NCBI GenBank assembly: GCA_038526245.1
Contig: JBCBGZ010000002.1
Coordinates: 50,984-114,983 of the forward strand
Reading direction: 5' to 3'
DNA: 64,000 nt
Source: UBA5336 sp038526245
GTDB lineage: Bacteria; Pseudomonadota; Alphaproteobacteria; Caulobacterales; Hyphomonadaceae
Shown here: positions 1 to 8,253 of the stretch, piece after piece
Layout: each line of letters starts with the position of its first letter
How positions within the stretch are numbered: the first letter of the stretch is position 1
Program-made: the position numbers and the translations under genes
Notes under the pieces: generated by a model
Database searches by the model: none
What the model was told of the DNA's origin: nothing
Seen by the model: only the letters and a program-made list of their open reading frames with translations

Positions 1-380
1 TTGGTCAACCAGGCCTCAAACGCGGCCTGTTGATCCGCGCTCAGACTGTCTCCGGTCATGTTGTTGAAGATCACCACGTCGAAACGAGACAAATCTTCAT
101 CGTTGAACACAGCGGCATTGGCCGTGGTGAAGATCCCGTAGTTCTGTTCACTCGCCAGTTCCACGAAGAATAGATCCGCACCAGCGATCCCTTCATTGTG
201 GCGCCAGCCGAGCGTTTTGGAGAAGACCAGGATGGACGGTTCGGCCATCCACTCGGTGATTTCGGGTGCAACCGTGTCCTCGTAGAGCTCCGTTTGCTGA
301 ACATCGGGCGCCTGCGGTTCTTCGCTGGCCGGAGCGCAAGCGACCAGGAAAAACACCGCCGCATAGATAAACCGCTTCAT
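1..380 (-). CDS. ThuA-domain lipoprotein, partial (C-terminus beyond window)
   Basis: Reading leftwards from ATG at 380, 126 residues are visible before the window edge. The N-terminus is a lipoprotein signal (MKRFIY, hydrophobic core, lipobox LVAC with the lipidated Cys at residue 15), so the product should be anchored facing the periplasm. After a linker comes the start of a ThuA/class I glutamine-amidotransferase-like fold: SILVFSKTLGWRHNEGI, then FDVVIFNN at the second strand. ThuA proteins are implicated in keto-trehalose and related sugar metabolism. A GAGGATGAG ribosome site abuts the start. It is divergent from the Gfo/Idh/MocA operon and shares its 94-bp intergenic region with a LacI-type palindrome, which supports a sugar role. 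The fold call is from sequence pattern; the substrate is unknown. Confidence 0.82.
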   Translation of the reverse strand, partial: MKRFIYAAVFFLVACAPASEEPQAPDVQQTELYEDTVAPEITEWMAEPSILVFSKTLGWRHNEGIAGADLFFVELASEQNYGIFTTANAAVFNDEDLSRFDVVIFNNMTGDSLSADQQAAFEAWLT

Positions 381-423
381 CTCATCCTCGCGTCTTGGCT
401 CAAAAAACAGCTATAACGAATGT

Positions 424-437
424 TGACAACGTTGCCA
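424..437. promoter_or_regulatory. LacI-type operator in divergent promoter region
   Basis: TGACAACGTTGCCA is a 14-bp palindrome around a central AACGTT with one mismatched pair. It fits the TGNNAACGTTNNCA pattern typical of LacI-family sugar regulators. It overlaps a TTGACA box (423-428) and lies between the ThuA-domain gene and the rightward sugar operon, so one repressor could control both. No LacI-family gene is in the window; the assignment is by motif only. Confidence 0.5.
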
Positions 438-473
438 TACATAGACAGTTTTTCATCAACTGAGGAGAACAAA

Positions 474-1610
474 GTGATCGAGCCCCTGCGCATAGGGATG
501 GTTGGAGGGGGAATTGGCGCCTTTATCGGCGCTGTTCACAGACATGCGATGCGGCTGGATGGCTGCTGTGAACTGGTTTGCGGTGCCCTTTCGAGCCGAC
601 CCGATCGCGCCATCGTATCCGCTTCCGAATTGGGTTTACCGCCATCACGTGGCTATGAAAGCTGGGAGGATATGCTGGCGCGCGAGGCCGAGTTGCCGAA
701 GAACCAGCGCATGGAAGCGGTGGCGATCGTCACTCCCAATCACCTTCATCTGCCAGTGGCAGCCGCCGCCCTGAACGCCGGCTTCCACGTTATCAGCGAC
801 AAGCCCGCCACGCGCACACTTGAAGAAGCCCGGCAGCTTGCCGATGCCGTGCAAACGTCGGGCAAGCACTACGCCCTGACACATACATATCTCGGCTACC
901 CCATGGTGCGTGAGGCACGCCGACTTGTTGCGACCGGCGCTCTCGGGCGGGTCAGAAAAGTCTACGTTGAATACACACAAGGCTGGCTCGCAAGCCGTCT
1001 GGAAGGCGACAATAAACAAGCCAGTTGGCGCACCGACCCGACCCAATCCGGGCTCGCGGGCTGCATGGGCGACATTGGATCCCACGCCCACAATTTGGCC
1101 GAGTTTGTTTTGGGCGAAACCATGACCGACGTTCGCGCCTGGCTCCAGGCCGTCGTCGATGGGCGGCAGCTGGATGATGACGGCGCAGTATTCTTCAAAA
1201 TGGGAGAAGATGTTTCAGGCGTCTTGATGGCCAGCCAGGTTTGCGCGGGCGAGGAGAACTATTTGCGGCTCAGGGTCTATGGCGATGCGGCCGGCCTGGA
1301 CTGGGTCCAGGAAGAGCCCAACACGCTGATGGTCAAACATGCCGATGGGCGCCAGGAGCGCCTTCGCGCCGGGTCGAACATGCCTCTGGGAACCGATGTC
1401 GCCGCGATGTTCCGCACGCCTTCGGGTCACCCGGAAGGCTACCTCGAAGCGTTTGCGACGCTTTACGCAGATTTCGCCAAACAGGTTCGCGGGATCGGAG
1501 ACCCTTTTGTACCGGGAATACACGAAGCCCTGCGCGGCATGGCGTTCATTGAAAGCGTTGTCAGAAGCTCTGAGTCTGGCGGCGAGTGGCGAGAGGTGAC
1601 CCATGGCTGA
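474..1610 (+). CDS. Gfo/Idh/MocA family NAD(P)-dependent sugar oxidoreductase
   Basis: A 378-residue protein. The GTG at 474 is preferred because a GAGGAG ribosome site lies 6 bases before it; an in-frame ATG at 420 lacks one and falls in the operator. The N-terminal Rossmann fold has RIGMVGGGIGAFIG (about residues 6-19). The family EKP motif appears as SDKPATRT near residue 109, and a catalytic GDIGSHAHN motif near 200 supplies Asp and His. The family oxidises sugars, inositols or glycosides, often at C3; ThuB is a member. It is the first gene of the operon and its 3' end overlaps the sugar isomerase gene by 8 bp. No signal peptide is visible, so it is cytosolic. Substrate not determinable. 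Confidence 0.88.
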   Translation: MIEPLRIGMVGGGIGAFIGAVHRHAMRLDGCCELVCGALSSRPDRAIVSASELGLPPSRGYESWEDMLAREAELPKNQRMEAVAIVTPNHLHLPVAAAALNAGFHVISDKPATRTLEEARQLADAVQTSGKHYALTHTYLGYPMVREARRLVATGALGRVRKVYVEYTQGWLASRLEGDNKQASWRTDPTQSGLAGCMGDIGSHAHNLAEFVLGETMTDVRAWLQAVVDGRQLDDDGAVFFKMGEDVSGVLMASQVCAGEENYLRLRVYGDAAGLDWVQEEPNTLMVKHADGRQERLRAGSNMPLGTDVAAMFRTPSGHPEGYLEAFATLYADFAKQVRGIGDPFVPGIHEALRGMAFIESVVRSSESGGEWREVTHG

Positions 1611-2700
1611 TACGGCAACACTTGATGCGGTGAAAGCGCAGACCGGCCTCCGGGGACCGGCCGTTCTCCTCGCCCAGTTCATGCAGGATGAGGGGCATTT
1701 CTCCACGCTGCAGACAGCCTCAAAGTGGATGGCCGACGCAGGCTTCATCGGCGTCCAGGTGCCTTCGAATGATATTCGCTGCATGGATCTGAAGCTCGCC
1801 GCTGAGAGCCAGGACTATTGCGATGAACTGACCGGCGTTTGCGCTGAGGCCGGAGTCGCGATCACCGAACTGTCTGCCCACCTGCAAGGCCAATTGGTGG
1901 CGGTGCACCCGGCCTATGACACGCTCTTCGACGCTTTTGCCCCGCCCCATCTGCGCGGAAAGCCCGCTGAACGACAGGAATGGGCGGTTGATCAGATGAT
2001 CTGCGCGGCCCGTGCCAGTCGCAGGCTCGGTTTGAAGTCCTGTGCGGCCTTCCCTGGCGCACTTCTCTGGCCAATGATGTATCCGTGGCCCCAGAGACCC
2101 GCTGGGCTTGTGGAAGAAGGTTTCGCAGAACTGGCGCGTCGGTGGCGACCCATCCTCGATGAGTTTGAAGAAAATGGCGTCGACCTTTGCTTCGAGGTCC
2201 ATCCGGGCGAAGATATCCATGACGGGGTTACGTTTGAGATGTTCCTGGAGGCCGTAGACGGGCACCCGCGGGCCAACATGCTCTATGATCCGAGCCACTT
2301 TGTCCTGCAGCAACTCGACTATCTGTCCTTCATCGACATTTACCACGAGCGCATTCGGGCGTTTCACGTCAAGGACGCCGAGTTCCGGCCCTCCGGGCGT
2401 TCTGGCGTCTATGGCGGCTATCAGGATTGGAAGAACCGGCCCGGTCGGTTCAGGTCCCTTGGCGATGGCCAGGTCGACTTCCGGCAGATTTTTTCAAAGC
2501 TCACTCAATACGGTTTTGATGGCTGGGCAGTGCTGGAATGGGAGTGCTGCTTCAAGCACCCAGAGGACGGCGCCCGCGAAGGCGCCCCCTTCATTCGAGA
2601 TCATCTGATCCGGCCAGCAGAACGCGCCTTCGACGACTTTGCAGGCGGGGACTCCGACCCCAACACCAACCGCAGAATTCTTGGACTGAACGACACATAA
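1603..2700 (+). CDS. Cytosolic sugar phosphate isomerase/epimerase (TIM barrel)
   Basis: A 365-residue xylose-isomerase-like TIM barrel. The four expected metal ligands are visible in order: Glu in FEVHPGE (about 198), Asp in YDPSHF (229), His in FHVKD (255) and Glu in LEWE (312). No export signal. Start ATG 1603 is preceded by GAGGTGACC and overlaps the dehydrogenase stop, indicating translational coupling. Members of this superfamily include isomerases, epimerases, dehydratases and the enzymes that eliminate or hydrate 3-keto-glycosides. Because its partner genes encode two dehydrogenases, the keto-sugar role is attractive, but that is inference. Confidence 0.85.
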   Translation: MADTATLDAVKAQTGLRGPAVLLAQFMQDEGHFSTLQTASKWMADAGFIGVQVPSNDIRCMDLKLAAESQDYCDELTGVCAEAGVAITELSAHLQGQLVAVHPAYDTLFDAFAPPHLRGKPAERQEWAVDQMICAARASRRLGLKSCAAFPGALLWPMMYPWPQRPAGLVEEGFAELARRWRPILDEFEENGVDLCFEVHPGEDIHDGVTFEMFLEAVDGHPRANMLYDPSHFVLQQLDYLSFIDIYHERIRAFHVKDAEFRPSGRSGVYGGYQDWKNRPGRFRSLGDGQVDFRQIFSKLTQYGFDGWAVLEWECCFKHPEDGAREGAPFIRDHLIRPAERAFDDFAGGDSDPNTNRRILGLNDT

Positions 2701-2736
2701 AGGCGGGCACGAACCCGCTCATTGGGAGGAATCTAG

Positions 2737-4071
2737 ATGTCTGGAGCCATTGGCGATCAGAATTCACAGGCGTTCGAAAACCGGGGACGGCTGTTCCTGA
2801 TTGGCGTGCTTTGCTTGTTCACAGCGGCCTTCAGCTTCGTGCTCCGCGCCGCCGTGGCGAGCGATATCCAGGCCGATTACATCACCCCGTTTGACCCAAT
2901 TAATGATGGGCAATTGATCGGCGCGGCCCTGGGCGTCGCCTTCCTGGGCTTTGCGCTCTCCCTCTTTATCACCAGCCCCCTGCTCGACATTATCGGAATG
3001 GGGCGGATGCTGATTTGTGCGGCGGTATTCTTCATCGTCGGACCGCTTCTCGTCATCTCGGCCGATCTGCTGGCAGACGGCCAAGGTGTATACCGCCTCA
3101 TCTGGCTGGGAATGCTGATCAACGGGATGGGCTGGGGGTTTACCGAGTCCACCATCAACCCAATGACCACAGCGCTTTATCCTGAAGACAAAACCCATCG
3201 GATGAACGTCATCCATGCCTGGTGGCCCGCCGGTATTGTTGCCGGTGGCCTACTTGGCGTTGCGATTGGTCAGTTCGACATCGATTGGAGGGTGGCCATG
3301 GGGCTGGTCATGGTTCCTCCACTCGTCATCATTCCGCTCATCCTGGGTCAGACATTTCCGAAAACAGAGCGCGCCGCCATGGGCGTAGGCTTCGGTGATA
3401 TGATCACGGAGATATTCCGCCGCCCAGTCTTTTTCATCTGGCTCGGCGCGATGGTCCTTACATCCGCAACGGAGCTTGCACCCGGACAGTGGGTCGATAT
3501 CGCCCTTTCGGAAGTCGTCGGCATGCGCGGCATCCTGCTGCTCGTCTACGTCGCAGCCATCATGTTTGTGATGCGCCACTTTGCAGGCCCCATTGCCCAC
3601 CGGATTTCCGATATCGGTCTGCTCTGGGTGTCATGCCTGATGGCAGCGGTGGGGCTGTACCTGCTGTCGATCGCCTCTTCTCCGGTAACTGCACTCTTGG
3701 CTGCTACGCTCTGGGGCGCTGGCGTGTGCTTCCTCTGGCCAACCATGATCTCTGGCGTTGCCGAGCGTTTCCCAAAGGGAGGCGCATGGACGATCGGCCT
3801 GATCGGATCCGCCGGTGCTGGCACGATTTACTTCTTCCTGCCACGCCTCGGCGCCATCTATGACCAGGCGAAACTGGAAGCGGCGGGCGGCGCAGATGCC
3901 TTCGCAGCTTTGGAGGACGGCCCCGCCCTCGATGCCGTCCTGGCCCAGGCGGCACAGGTCTCATTCCAGACCGTGGCGCTGATGCCGCTGGTGCTCCTGC
4001 TCATCTTCGCGGGCCTTTGGCTGCTGGACCGCACCCGCACCAAACAGCCCGTTTCGGCACCTGCAGAATAA
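2737..4071 (+). CDS. MFS transporter, probably sugar or sugar-acid importer
   Basis: A 444-residue, strongly hydrophobic protein with about 12 membrane segments, typical for a major facilitator. A GGGAGGA ribosome site precedes ATG 2737. The stretch from the first helix (LFLIGVLCLFTAAFS) to a central polar loop (QTFPKTERAAMG) and the second helical half fits the 6+6 layout. It sits between the cytosolic isomerase and the exported dehydrogenase subunit, so it most likely brings the periplasmic oxidation or cleavage product into the cell. An efflux role cannot be excluded from sequence. Confidence 0.85.
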   Translation: MSGAIGDQNSQAFENRGRLFLIGVLCLFTAAFSFVLRAAVASDIQADYITPFDPINDGQLIGAALGVAFLGFALSLFITSPLLDIIGMGRMLICAAVFFIVGPLLVISADLLADGQGVYRLIWLGMLINGMGWGFTESTINPMTTALYPEDKTHRMNVIHAWWPAGIVAGGLLGVAIGQFDIDWRVAMGLVMVPPLVIIPLILGQTFPKTERAAMGVGFGDMITEIFRRPVFFIWLGAMVLTSATELAPGQWVDIALSEVVGMRGILLLVYVAAIMFVMRHFAGPIAHRISDIGLLWVSCLMAAVGLYLLSIASSPVTALLAATLWGAGVCFLWPTMISGVAERFPKGGAWTIGLIGSAGAGTIYFFLPRLGAIYDQAKLEAAGGADAFAALEDGPALDAVLAQAAQVSFQTVALMPLVLLLIFAGLWLLDRTRTKQPVSAPAE

Positions 4072-4082
4072 TGGAGAGCGCC

Positions 4083-4649
4083 ATGACACATCTCTCACGC
4101 CGCACAATGGTCCAGGGCCTTTTCGCCCTGGCTTCTGCAGGCACGCTTGCGGCCTGCAACGGCCAAGCGCCCCAGGCCGCCGCCCCAGAAACCCCGGCAA
4201 CATCGCCGTTGACCTATACGTCCAGCCACCGGGCCCTCATGGACCGTCTGGCTGACATCATCATCCCGAAAACAGACACGGTGGGCGCAACCGAAGCCGG
4301 TGCGGTCGAGGTGATGGAGCGCGTCTTGGTCGAGTGGATGTCACCTGGTGATCGCAATGGGTGGCTCGCGGGTCTGGATCAGATCTCGCAGTATCTGGAA
4401 AGCCAGCAATCTGCCCCGTTCCTGGATGCCGCTTCAGGTGACCAGGTCGCTGCCGTCTCAGCGCTGGACCGCGCGGCATATGAACGCGGCGGAGCACCTG
4501 ACTTTTACAAGGAGTTCAAAACTGCGCTCGGAGCGGCCTTCTACCTCAGCGAGGCCGGGGCAACCGAGGAACTCCGCTACGAGGCCGTGCCCGGCGAGTG
4601 GATCGCCTGCCTTCCCTTTGAAGAGGTGGGGCGGACATGGGCGGTCTGA
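4083..4649 (+). CDS. Gluconate 2-dehydrogenase subunit 3-like, Tat-exported small subunit
   Basis: A 188-residue protein. ATG 4083, 11 bases after the MFS stop, gives a twin-arginine start (LSRRTMVQG) followed by a hydrophobic segment and a lipobox-like LAAC. The mature region (LMDRLADIIIPKTDTVGA, YKEFKTAL, WIACLPFEEVGRTWAV) matches the small subunit of membrane gluconate, glucoside-3 and related FAD dehydrogenases. The following GMC flavoprotein has no signal peptide of its own, so the small subunit probably carries it through the Tat pathway as a folded complex. A cytochrome c subunit, common in such complexes, is not in the window. Confidence 0.82.
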   Translation: MTHLSRRTMVQGLFALASAGTLAACNGQAPQAAAPETPATSPLTYTSSHRALMDRLADIIIPKTDTVGATEAGAVEVMERVLVEWMSPGDRNGWLAGLDQISQYLESQQSAPFLDAASGDQVAAVSALDRAAYERGGAPDFYKEFKTALGAAFYLSEAGATEELRYEAVPGEWIACLPFEEVGRTWAV

Positions 4650-4670
4650 TAGTGGTTTCAGGGAGTATTT

Positions 4671-6371
4671 GTGATGAGTGATTTCGATGCGATCGTTGTG
4701 GGTTCGGGCATGTCCGGTGGATGGACGGCGAAGGAACTCAGTGAGCGCGGTCTCAAGGTGCTCGTCCTTGAGCGCGGACCTGAATTTGGCCCTGAGCACG
4801 CCAAGGACTCCCTGACGCCCTGGGAAGAAGCGGAAATTCCGCCCCTCACCCAGAAGGAAAAAGACGAGGACTACCGCATCCAGCGCCACGTCTACGCCTT
4901 CAGCCATGTGAGCAAGCATCTTTGGGTCAAGGATAGCGACCATCCCTACGAGACCACCGAGGGCAAGCCCTATATCTGGCGCCGCGGTTATCATCTGGGC
5001 GGGCGATCCATCATGTGGGCGCGCCAGTCCTATCGCTGGGCTCCGATCGATTTTGAGGCCAACAAGAAAGACGGCTACGGCGTTGATTGGCCCATCCGCT
5101 ATGAAGATCTTGCCCCGTGGTATGACCATGTGGAGCGTTTCGCAGGGATCTCGGGTAGTTCGGAAAACCTGCCGCAGCTGCCTGATAGCCAGTTCCTCCC
5201 CCCGTTTGAACTGACCTGCATTGAAGAGGACGCAAAGGAACGGATCGAAGCCGCCTTTCCGGGCCGCAAACTGATCACAGGCCGCGCCGCGCATTTGCGC
5301 GAGGCCACGGCAGAGCACAATGCGCTCGGGCGGGGACGGTGCTTGTCGCGGTCTCGCTGCGAAAAGGGCTGTATCTACGGCGCGTACTTTTCCGCCGTCT
5401 CCGCAACGCTTCCGGCAGCGCGGCGGACAGGAAACGCGACGATTGTCACCGATGCCATCGTCGACTCCCTCGAACATGACCCGGCGACGGGCCGCGTCAC
5501 GGGCGTGCGTGTGATTGATCGAAACACGATGGAGCGCACGATCTATCGCAGCAAACTCGTATTCCTGAATGCCTCTGCGATCGCCAGCGCATCCATCCTG
5601 CTAAACTCCACATCGGACGCCAATCCGAACGGGCTCGCCAATTCGAGTGGTCAGGTTGGGCGCAATATGATGGACCATGTCAGCGGCGCCGAAGCGTTTG
5701 GCATTTTCCCCGACGCCCACAAGGATAAGTACTATTTCGGGCGTCGCCCAAACGGCATTTACATCCCGCGCTATGTGAATCTGGACAGCCAGGAGGAAGA
5801 CTTTGTCCGCGGGTTCGCTTTCCAAGGGAACAGTGGCCGGCTTGGATGGAGCGGCGATCGGCCAGGGATCGGCGAAGATTTCAAGGCTCAGAACAGAACC
5901 CCGGGACCTTGGTACTTCCGGGTGAAGGCCTTTGGCGAAGTCCTACCCCATGAGTCCAATCGAATGTTCCTCCACGCGACAAAGACGGACAAATGGGGCG
6001 TGCCGATCCCGGTCATGGACGTCACACACCGGGAAAACGAACAAAAGATGATCGAGAAGGCGTCTCGCGATGCAAAGGCGATGGTCGAAGCGACAGGCGC
6101 CGTTGTCACCCGAACATCGGAAGACGCGCCCATCAAACTGACCGATCCCGGCGACATCATCCATGAGATGGGCACTGCGCGTATGGGCCGGGACCCGAAG
6201 ACATCGGTCCTCAATGGCTGGAACCAGGCCCACGATGTGGAAAACCTGTTCATCAGCGACGGCGCCTGCATGACATCCAGCGCCTGCCAGAACCCCTCGC
6301 TCACCTACATGGCGTTGGCCGCACGGGCAGCCAATCACGCCGCAGACCTGCTCAAAGAGGGCGCCCTATGA
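4671..6371 (+). CDS. GMC family FAD oxidoreductase, dehydrogenase large subunit
   Basis: A 566-residue (or 565, from ATG 4674) flavoprotein. The FAD-binding VVGSGMSGG is at residues 8-17. A cysteine cluster of spacing C-x5-C-x3-C near residues 224-234 (RCLSRSRCEKGC) lies where FAD glucose dehydrogenase large subunits hold a 3Fe-4S cluster, so electron transfer to a cytochrome is plausible. The C-terminal catalytic pair is His in HEMGTARMG (about 498) and Asn in CQNPSLTYMA (about 541). No signal peptide; export probably depends on the adjacent Tat subunit. Known relatives oxidise glucosides at C3, gluconate or fructose; the substrate here is not shown by sequence. The end overlaps the cupin gene by ATGA. 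Confidence 0.88.
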   Translation: MMSDFDAIVVGSGMSGGWTAKELSERGLKVLVLERGPEFGPEHAKDSLTPWEEAEIPPLTQKEKDEDYRIQRHVYAFSHVSKHLWVKDSDHPYETTEGKPYIWRRGYHLGGRSIMWARQSYRWAPIDFEANKKDGYGVDWPIRYEDLAPWYDHVERFAGISGSSENLPQLPDSQFLPPFELTCIEEDAKERIEAAFPGRKLITGRAAHLREATAEHNALGRGRCLSRSRCEKGCIYGAYFSAVSATLPAARRTGNATIVTDAIVDSLEHDPATGRVTGVRVIDRNTMERTIYRSKLVFLNASAIASASILLNSTSDANPNGLANSSGQVGRNMMDHVSGAEAFGIFPDAHKDKYYFGRRPNGIYIPRYVNLDSQEEDFVRGFAFQGNSGRLGWSGDRPGIGEDFKAQNRTPGPWYFRVKAFGEVLPHESNRMFLHATKTDKWGVPIPVMDVTHRENEQKMIEKASRDAKAMVEATGAVVTRTSEDAPIKLTDPGDIIHEMGTARMGRDPKTSVLNGWNQAHDVENLFISDGACMTSSACQNPSLTYMALAARAANHAADLLKEGAL

Positions 6372-6847
6372 CGTTGAGATACACCCTCCTGGGCCCGCTC
6401 CTGGTCTGTGCGGCGTGTCACCATTCTGCCGCCATCCCCGACCCAGCGCCGGATACGAAGCCGTCAGCGGTGGTTTCGGAACAGTCCGCACAACGCTCTG
6501 TCGAAACATGGGGAGACTTTCTCACCTATTTTGACGGCGAGACGTTCAGCACGCGCGACCTCCTGAACGGCGTCGCGATCATCAAGCCCGGCCAGGAGAT
6601 TCATCCGCCCCACAGGCATGCCGAGGAAGAGTTCCTCATGGTAATTGAAGGCAATGGGCGCTGGCACCTCAATGGCGAGGATTTCGCTGCCAGTGCCGGC
6701 GACACGCTTTACGCTGCGCCGTGGGATATTCACGGGATCACCAATACCGGCGATACGCCTTTGCGCTTTGTGGTCTGGAAATGGGCGTCCCAGGCCCAGC
6801 CCCTTCCAACGGATCCCCAATCTCCTACAACGGATGGAACGTTATGA
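6368..6847 (+). CDS. Exported small cupin protein
   Basis: A 159-residue protein with an N-terminal signal (YTLLGPLLVCAACH; lipidation at the Cys is possible). The cupin metal motif PGQEIHPPHRHAEEEFLMVIEG (about residues 73-94) supplies two His and a Glu, and a second motif with PWDIHGITNTG gives the last His. Cupins bind or isomerise sugars, or act as lyases and oxygenases. It is coupled by ATGA to the GMC gene upstream and the isomerase lipoprotein downstream, so it belongs to the same periplasmic module. Exact chemistry unknown. Confidence 0.78.
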   Translation: MTLRYTLLGPLLVCAACHHSAAIPDPAPDTKPSAVVSEQSAQRSVETWGDFLTYFDGETFSTRDLLNGVAIIKPGQEIHPPHRHAEEEFLMVIEGNGRWHLNGEDFAASAGDTLYAAPWDIHGITNTGDTPLRFVVWKWASQAQPLPTDPQSPTTDGTL

Positions 6848-7716
6848 TTTCACAGCAGATAATGACTTCAGTCCGCACGTTTGGCCTGGCCTTGGCCGCA
6901 GGTGTGATCATCGCCGGGTGCACGAGTTCGGAGCCCCCTGCCCCTGTTGATCAAAGTGAAGACGTTCGCCAACTCGATAAGATCGGCGTCCAGCTCTACA
7001 CCCTGCGCAGCGCCATGGAGCAAGACTTTGAAGGCACGCTCCATCGCGTGGCGGACCTCGGCTACGACCAGGTCGAGTTTGCCGGCTTCTTCGGTCGCGA
7101 CCCGGCAGATGTTCGAGCGCTACTGGACGAGTTGGGTCTGGAGCCCGTGGCGTCGCACGTGAACTGGCAAGCCCTGCGCGAAAATCCGCAGCAGCAGATT
7201 GATGAGACCGTCGCACTCGGTGCCAAATTCATCATTCTCGCCTGGATGCCAGAGGAAGAACGCCAGACCCTTGACCAGTGGCGCGACTGGGTTGCGCTGA
7301 TGAATGAGGTCGGGGAGATGGCGAGCGAAAAGGGTATCCAGTTCGCCTACCACAACCATGCCTTCGAGTTTGAACCGATCGATGGCGTTGAGCCCTATGA
7401 TCTCATTCTCGACGGCATAGACCGCAATCATGTGAAACTGGAACTGGACCTCTACTGGCTCGCCCTCGCGGGCCGTGCACCAGCCCGCTATTTTGAGGCT
7501 TATCCCGGCGGCTTCGTGCTCTCCCACGTCAAGGACATGTCCGCCGACGACCAATCCATGACCGCTGTGGGCGATGGTTCAATCGACTTTCCATCGATCT
7601 TTGCCCAGTCAGACCAATCAGGAATGGCATACTTCATCGTCGAACACGACAACCCCGAAGATCCATTTGCCTCGGTCGAGCGGAGCATCACCCATCTGCG
7701 GCAACTGACATACTGA
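6844..7716 (+). CDS. Periplasmic sugar phosphate isomerase/epimerase-like lipoprotein
   Basis: A 290-residue protein. ATG 6844 forms an ATGA overlap with the cupin stop and gives a lipoprotein signal ending in IIAGC. The mature part is a xylose-isomerase-type TIM barrel: IGVQLYTLR, FAYHNHAFEFEP, LELDLYWLALAG, VLSHVKDM and FIVEHDNPED carry the metal-binding Glu, Asp, His and Glu. An exported member cannot act on sugar phosphates from the cytosol; it more likely acts on free or keto sugars. It is the second isomerase of the operon and the only exported one, suggesting consecutive steps on the two sides of the membrane. Confidence 0.83.
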   Translation: MISQQIMTSVRTFGLALAAGVIIAGCTSSEPPAPVDQSEDVRQLDKIGVQLYTLRSAMEQDFEGTLHRVADLGYDQVEFAGFFGRDPADVRALLDELGLEPVASHVNWQALRENPQQQIDETVALGAKFIILAWMPEEERQTLDQWRDWVALMNEVGEMASEKGIQFAYHNHAFEFEPIDGVEPYDLILDGIDRNHVKLELDLYWLALAGRAPARYFEAYPGGFVLSHVKDMSADDQSMTAVGDGSIDFPSIFAQSDQSGMAYFIVEHDNPEDPFASVERSITHLRQLTY

Positions 7717-7735
7717 TGTCGGCTGCCACCGACGT
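7716..7735 (+). terminator. Weak hairpin at end of sugar operon
   Basis: A stem ATGTCGG/CCGACGT with a 6-base loop directly follows the last gene and is followed by TTG rather than a T-run. It may be a weak terminator between the converging transcripts. Confidence 0.3.
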
Positions 7736-7751
7736 TTGCGGATGAAGAGGA

Positions 7752-8181
7752 TCAACCGATCAGGCGACGGATCTCATTGACCGTTGCCAGAAACGTTTCT
7801 TGCGTTTGGCCTAGCTCAACCTCGCTTGACGCCCGAACGCAATTGAAGAGCATTTCCTCGTAGTCCCGGTGCAGCTCCGTGTCACCGTAACGGGTGAGCA
7901 TCTGAGCCTTCATCGCATCGCGCTCAGCCTTGGACTCGGCATGCATATCTGCTTCGCTCAAGCCGAAGGCTGCAGCGCCCTGGCTGATTTTCTCATCCAG
8001 AGCCGCAAGTTGCGCTGAAAGTCTTCATGCTTTCAACGTGCTGGGCGTCAACGCCGTCCCGATTCGATAATACCGTCGCGACATGCTCCCCGGCGGTCGC
8101 ACAGGCCGCATTCGTATTGGCATGGGCGAAGGGGCTGCAGGCTGTCGCAATTGCGGCAGCGAGAAGAGTTCTGTGTTTCAT
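7752..8181 (-). pseudogene. Small secreted protein gene broken by a one-base frameshift
   Basis: From ATG 8181 the reading frame gives a signal peptide (MKHRTLLAAAIATACS, ending near AHA) and a mature part containing two Cys, then stops early at 7993 after KTFSATCGSG. Moving by one base near 8012 gives an uninterrupted continuation QLAALDEKISQGAAAFGLSEAD and onward to a stop at 7752. The joined product would be about 143 residues, helical and rich in charged residues, with no recognised family. Either the gene is decaying or there is a sequencing error. The shorter downstream frame starting at 7961 has no convincing ribosome site. Confidence 0.6.
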
Positions 8182-8209
8182 GGGTTTGCTTTCGTGTGTG
8201 AATTGGAAA

Positions 8210-8232
8210 GAGCCGCCCAGCATGGGCGGCTC
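8210..8232 (-). terminator. Hairpin terminator of the autotransporter gene
   Basis: A perfect 10-bp stem (GAGCCGCCCA/TGGGCGGCTC) with a 3-base loop lies 21 bases after the autotransporter stop, followed on the minus strand by TTTCCAATT. The short T-tail makes it moderately convincing. Confidence 0.55.
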
Positions 8233-8253
8233 CCGGTGGACGGGGTCATGGCC

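Noticed and set aside
420..473. ATG 420 as start of the Gfo/Idh/MocA gene
   Set aside because: No ribosome site, and it would place coding sequence in the operator; GTG 474 has GAGGAG.
7993..8223. Two separate small genes at 7752-7961 and 7993-8223
   Set aside because: Joining them by one base gives one continuous secreted protein, so a frameshift is the simpler reading.
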